Shown: piece after piece, positions 5,639-6,328 of the stretch
Layout: each line of letters opens with the position of its first letter
Numbering within the stretch: the stretch's first letter is position 1
Assembly: GCA_022565135.1 (NCBI GenBank)
Contig: JADFKA010000112.1
Span: 1 to 6,328, forward strand
Origin: Pseudomonadota bacterium
GTDB lineage: Bacteria > Pseudomonadota > Gammaproteobacteria > Steroidobacterales > Woeseiaceae
Direction of reading: 5' to 3'
Length of the DNA: 6,328 nt
Notes under the pieces: generated by a model
Database searches by the model: none
What the model was told of the DNA's origin: nothing
Seen by the model: the letters and a program-made list of their open reading frames with translations, nothing else
Translations under genes and position numbers: made by a program

Positions 5639-6136
5639 ATGGAAGAGGCACAGGAAAGAGGCAAGCGTTGGGTAATATCCACGCGTGAGGAAATGCGTCA
5701 GGCTGTCATCGAAGTTGTGCGCGAGGCAAAGCGCAAGGTATCGATATTTACGCATGACCTCGACCCTGGAATTTACGACGATCCGGATTTTCTTGAAATC
5801 ATCAAACGACTCGTACTATCGCAATCCTATTCGCGCATTCGAGTGTTGATCGCAGACCCTTCCAGCGCCATAAAAAATGGCAATAACTTTGTGCACCTGG
5901 GCCGTCGCCTGAATAGCTACATCGAGTTTCGACATGTTCGTGAGGACCTGCGCACACACGCCGAGTCATTCTGCATCGCCGACGAAACAGCTCTCGTTTA
6001 CCGACTGCAGGCGAGCCAATGGGACGGTATCGCCGATACCTATGAACCGGCCGTCGCCAGGCTTTACGGCACAATGTTCGATGAAATCTGGCTTGCGAGT
6101 GAAGTCGAGGTTGAGTTCCGCCAGCTAGGCATCTAA
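5639..6136 (+). CDS. DUF7931-like, phospholipase-D-fold-like small protein
   Basis: Encodes 165 aa, soluble, with no signal peptide or membrane segment. The start is ATG 5639; no upstream in-frame ATG, GTG or TTG occurs before the stop at 5585, and the Shine-Dalgarno sequence is poor. The architecture resembles a family I recall from Pseudomonas as DUF7931: an N-terminal helix (REEMRQAVIEVVREAKRK, 16-33), then SIFTHDLDPGIYDDPDF (35-51), RIRVLIADP (66-74), H107 followed by AESFCIADETALVYR (108-122), and a C-terminal MFDEIW (146-151). The alternating strands and the H plus 'ADETALVYR' strand recall one half of a phospholipase-D-type fold. There is no HxKxxxxD motif, so phosphodiesterase activity is doubtful. 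Relatives are, as I recall, often beside or fused to GNAT acetyltransferases; here it stands alone between purB and mnmA. The function is unknown. Confidence 0.75.
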   Translation: MEEAQERGKRWVISTREEMRQAVIEVVREAKRKVSIFTHDLDPGIYDDPDFLEIIKRLVLSQSYSRIRVLIADPSSAIKNGNNFVHLGRRLNSYIEFRHVREDLRTHAESFCIADETALVYRLQASQWDGIADTYEPAVARLYGTMFDEIWLASEVEVEFRQLGI

Positions 6137-6139
6137 GAA

Positions 6140-6176
6140 CTGCAGGAGCCCGCTCCCGTCAAGCGGGCTCCTACAG
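6140..6176 (-). repeat. REP-like palindromic element with GTAG head
   Basis: CTGCAGGAGCCCGC (6140-6153) and GCGGGCTCCTACAG (6163-6176) form a 14-bp stem with one non-pairing position around a 9-base loop. Read on the minus strand, it starts TGTAGGAGCCCGCTTGACGG, so a GTAG tetranucleotide precedes a GC-rich palindrome. That is the hallmark of REP sequences mobilised by RAYT (TnpA-REP) transposases. It lies 4 bases after the stop of the DUF7931-like gene, a usual REP location, and may also stabilise or end that transcript. No T-run follows. Confidence 0.65.
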
Positions 6177-6211
6177 TAAGACATCCGCACAGCGGGCAGC
6201 CTGCGCCCTGT

Positions 6212-6217
6212 TAGAAT
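6212..6217 (+). promoter_or_regulatory. Possible -10 box of mnmA
   Basis: TAGAAT fits a sigma70 -10 box, 9 bases before the mnmA ATG. No convincing -35 lies at the right distance, and the implied leader would be only a few bases. Tentative. Confidence 0.22.
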
Positions 6218-6226
6218 CGCCTGGCT

Positions 6227-6328
6227 ATGTTGGGGAATTTGAAAAATACGCGTGTCATCCTCGGCCTGTCCGGTGGCGTGGACTCGGCTGTCGCCGCGAT
6301 TTTGCTACAGGACGCCGGTGCCGATGTG
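6227..6328 (+). CDS. mnmA: tRNA 2-thiouridylase MnmA, N-terminal fragment
   Basis: The first 34 codons of a gene that continues past the right edge, too short to be listed as a full reading frame. The translation is MLGNLKNTRVILGL, then SGGVDSAVAAILLQDAGADV. SGGVDS is the PP-loop of N-type ATP pyrophosphatases, here at residues 15-20, and SGGVDSAVAA with a following LL is the usual start of MnmA. MnmA adenylates and then thiolates U34 of the glutamate, glutamine and lysine tRNAs (s2U, part of mnm5s2U) in the cytosol. Proximity to purB supports the call, since mnmA and purB are close in E. coli and relatives. Other PP-loop enzymes such as GuaA, ThiI or QueC cannot be fully excluded on 34 residues. 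The Shine-Dalgarno sequence is weak. Confidence 0.82.
   Translation, partial: MLGNLKNTRVILGLSGGVDSAVAAILLQDAGADV

Overview
The window looks like chromosomal core DNA from a gammaproteobacterium. The evidence is an E. coli-type long PurB (455 aa, catalytic residues at the E. coli positions), a FumC of standard length, the NudL and MazG families, purB lying close to mnmA as in many Gammaproteobacteria, and a GTAG-headed REP-type hairpin. The base composition is moderately GC-rich by eye. I cannot name the genus.

Layout. Five genes lie on the minus strand (25-4050). Read in their own direction they are fumC (class II fumarase), nudL (CoA pyrophosphatase-type Nudix hydrolase), mazG (NTP pyrophosphohydrolase), a secreted glycine-zipper protein and a small secreted PepSY-domain protein. 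Three genes lie on the plus strand (4142-6328): purB (adenylosuccinate lyase), a small protein resembling the DUF7931 / phospholipase-D-like family, and the first 34 codons of mnmA (tRNA 2-thiouridylase), which runs off the right edge. fumC and purB diverge from a 91-bp spacer that carries candidate promoters in both directions and a GC-rich palindrome. No stretch longer than about 130 bases lacks a gene.

How the genes relate. fumC and purB belong to the same aspartase/fumarase superfamily. PurB releases fumarate during AMP synthesis and FumC hydrates it to malate, so the divergent pair is metabolically linked. nudL and mazG are 6 bp apart and are both pyrophosphohydrolases of nucleotide-type substrates, so they read as a small house-cleaning operon, possibly reached by readthrough from fumC. 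The two leftmost genes encode exported proteins, presumably of the cell envelope, with no evident link to the metabolic genes.

Non-coding structure is the least ordinary part. A near-identical 19-bp palindromic motif covers the TAG stop codons of both the PepSY gene and fumC. A REP-like hairpin sits between the DUF7931-like gene and mnmA. Smaller perfect inverted repeats occur in four other intergenic spacers. I saw no mobile element, CRISPR array, RNA gene or clearly novel system; this is mainly a housekeeping region.
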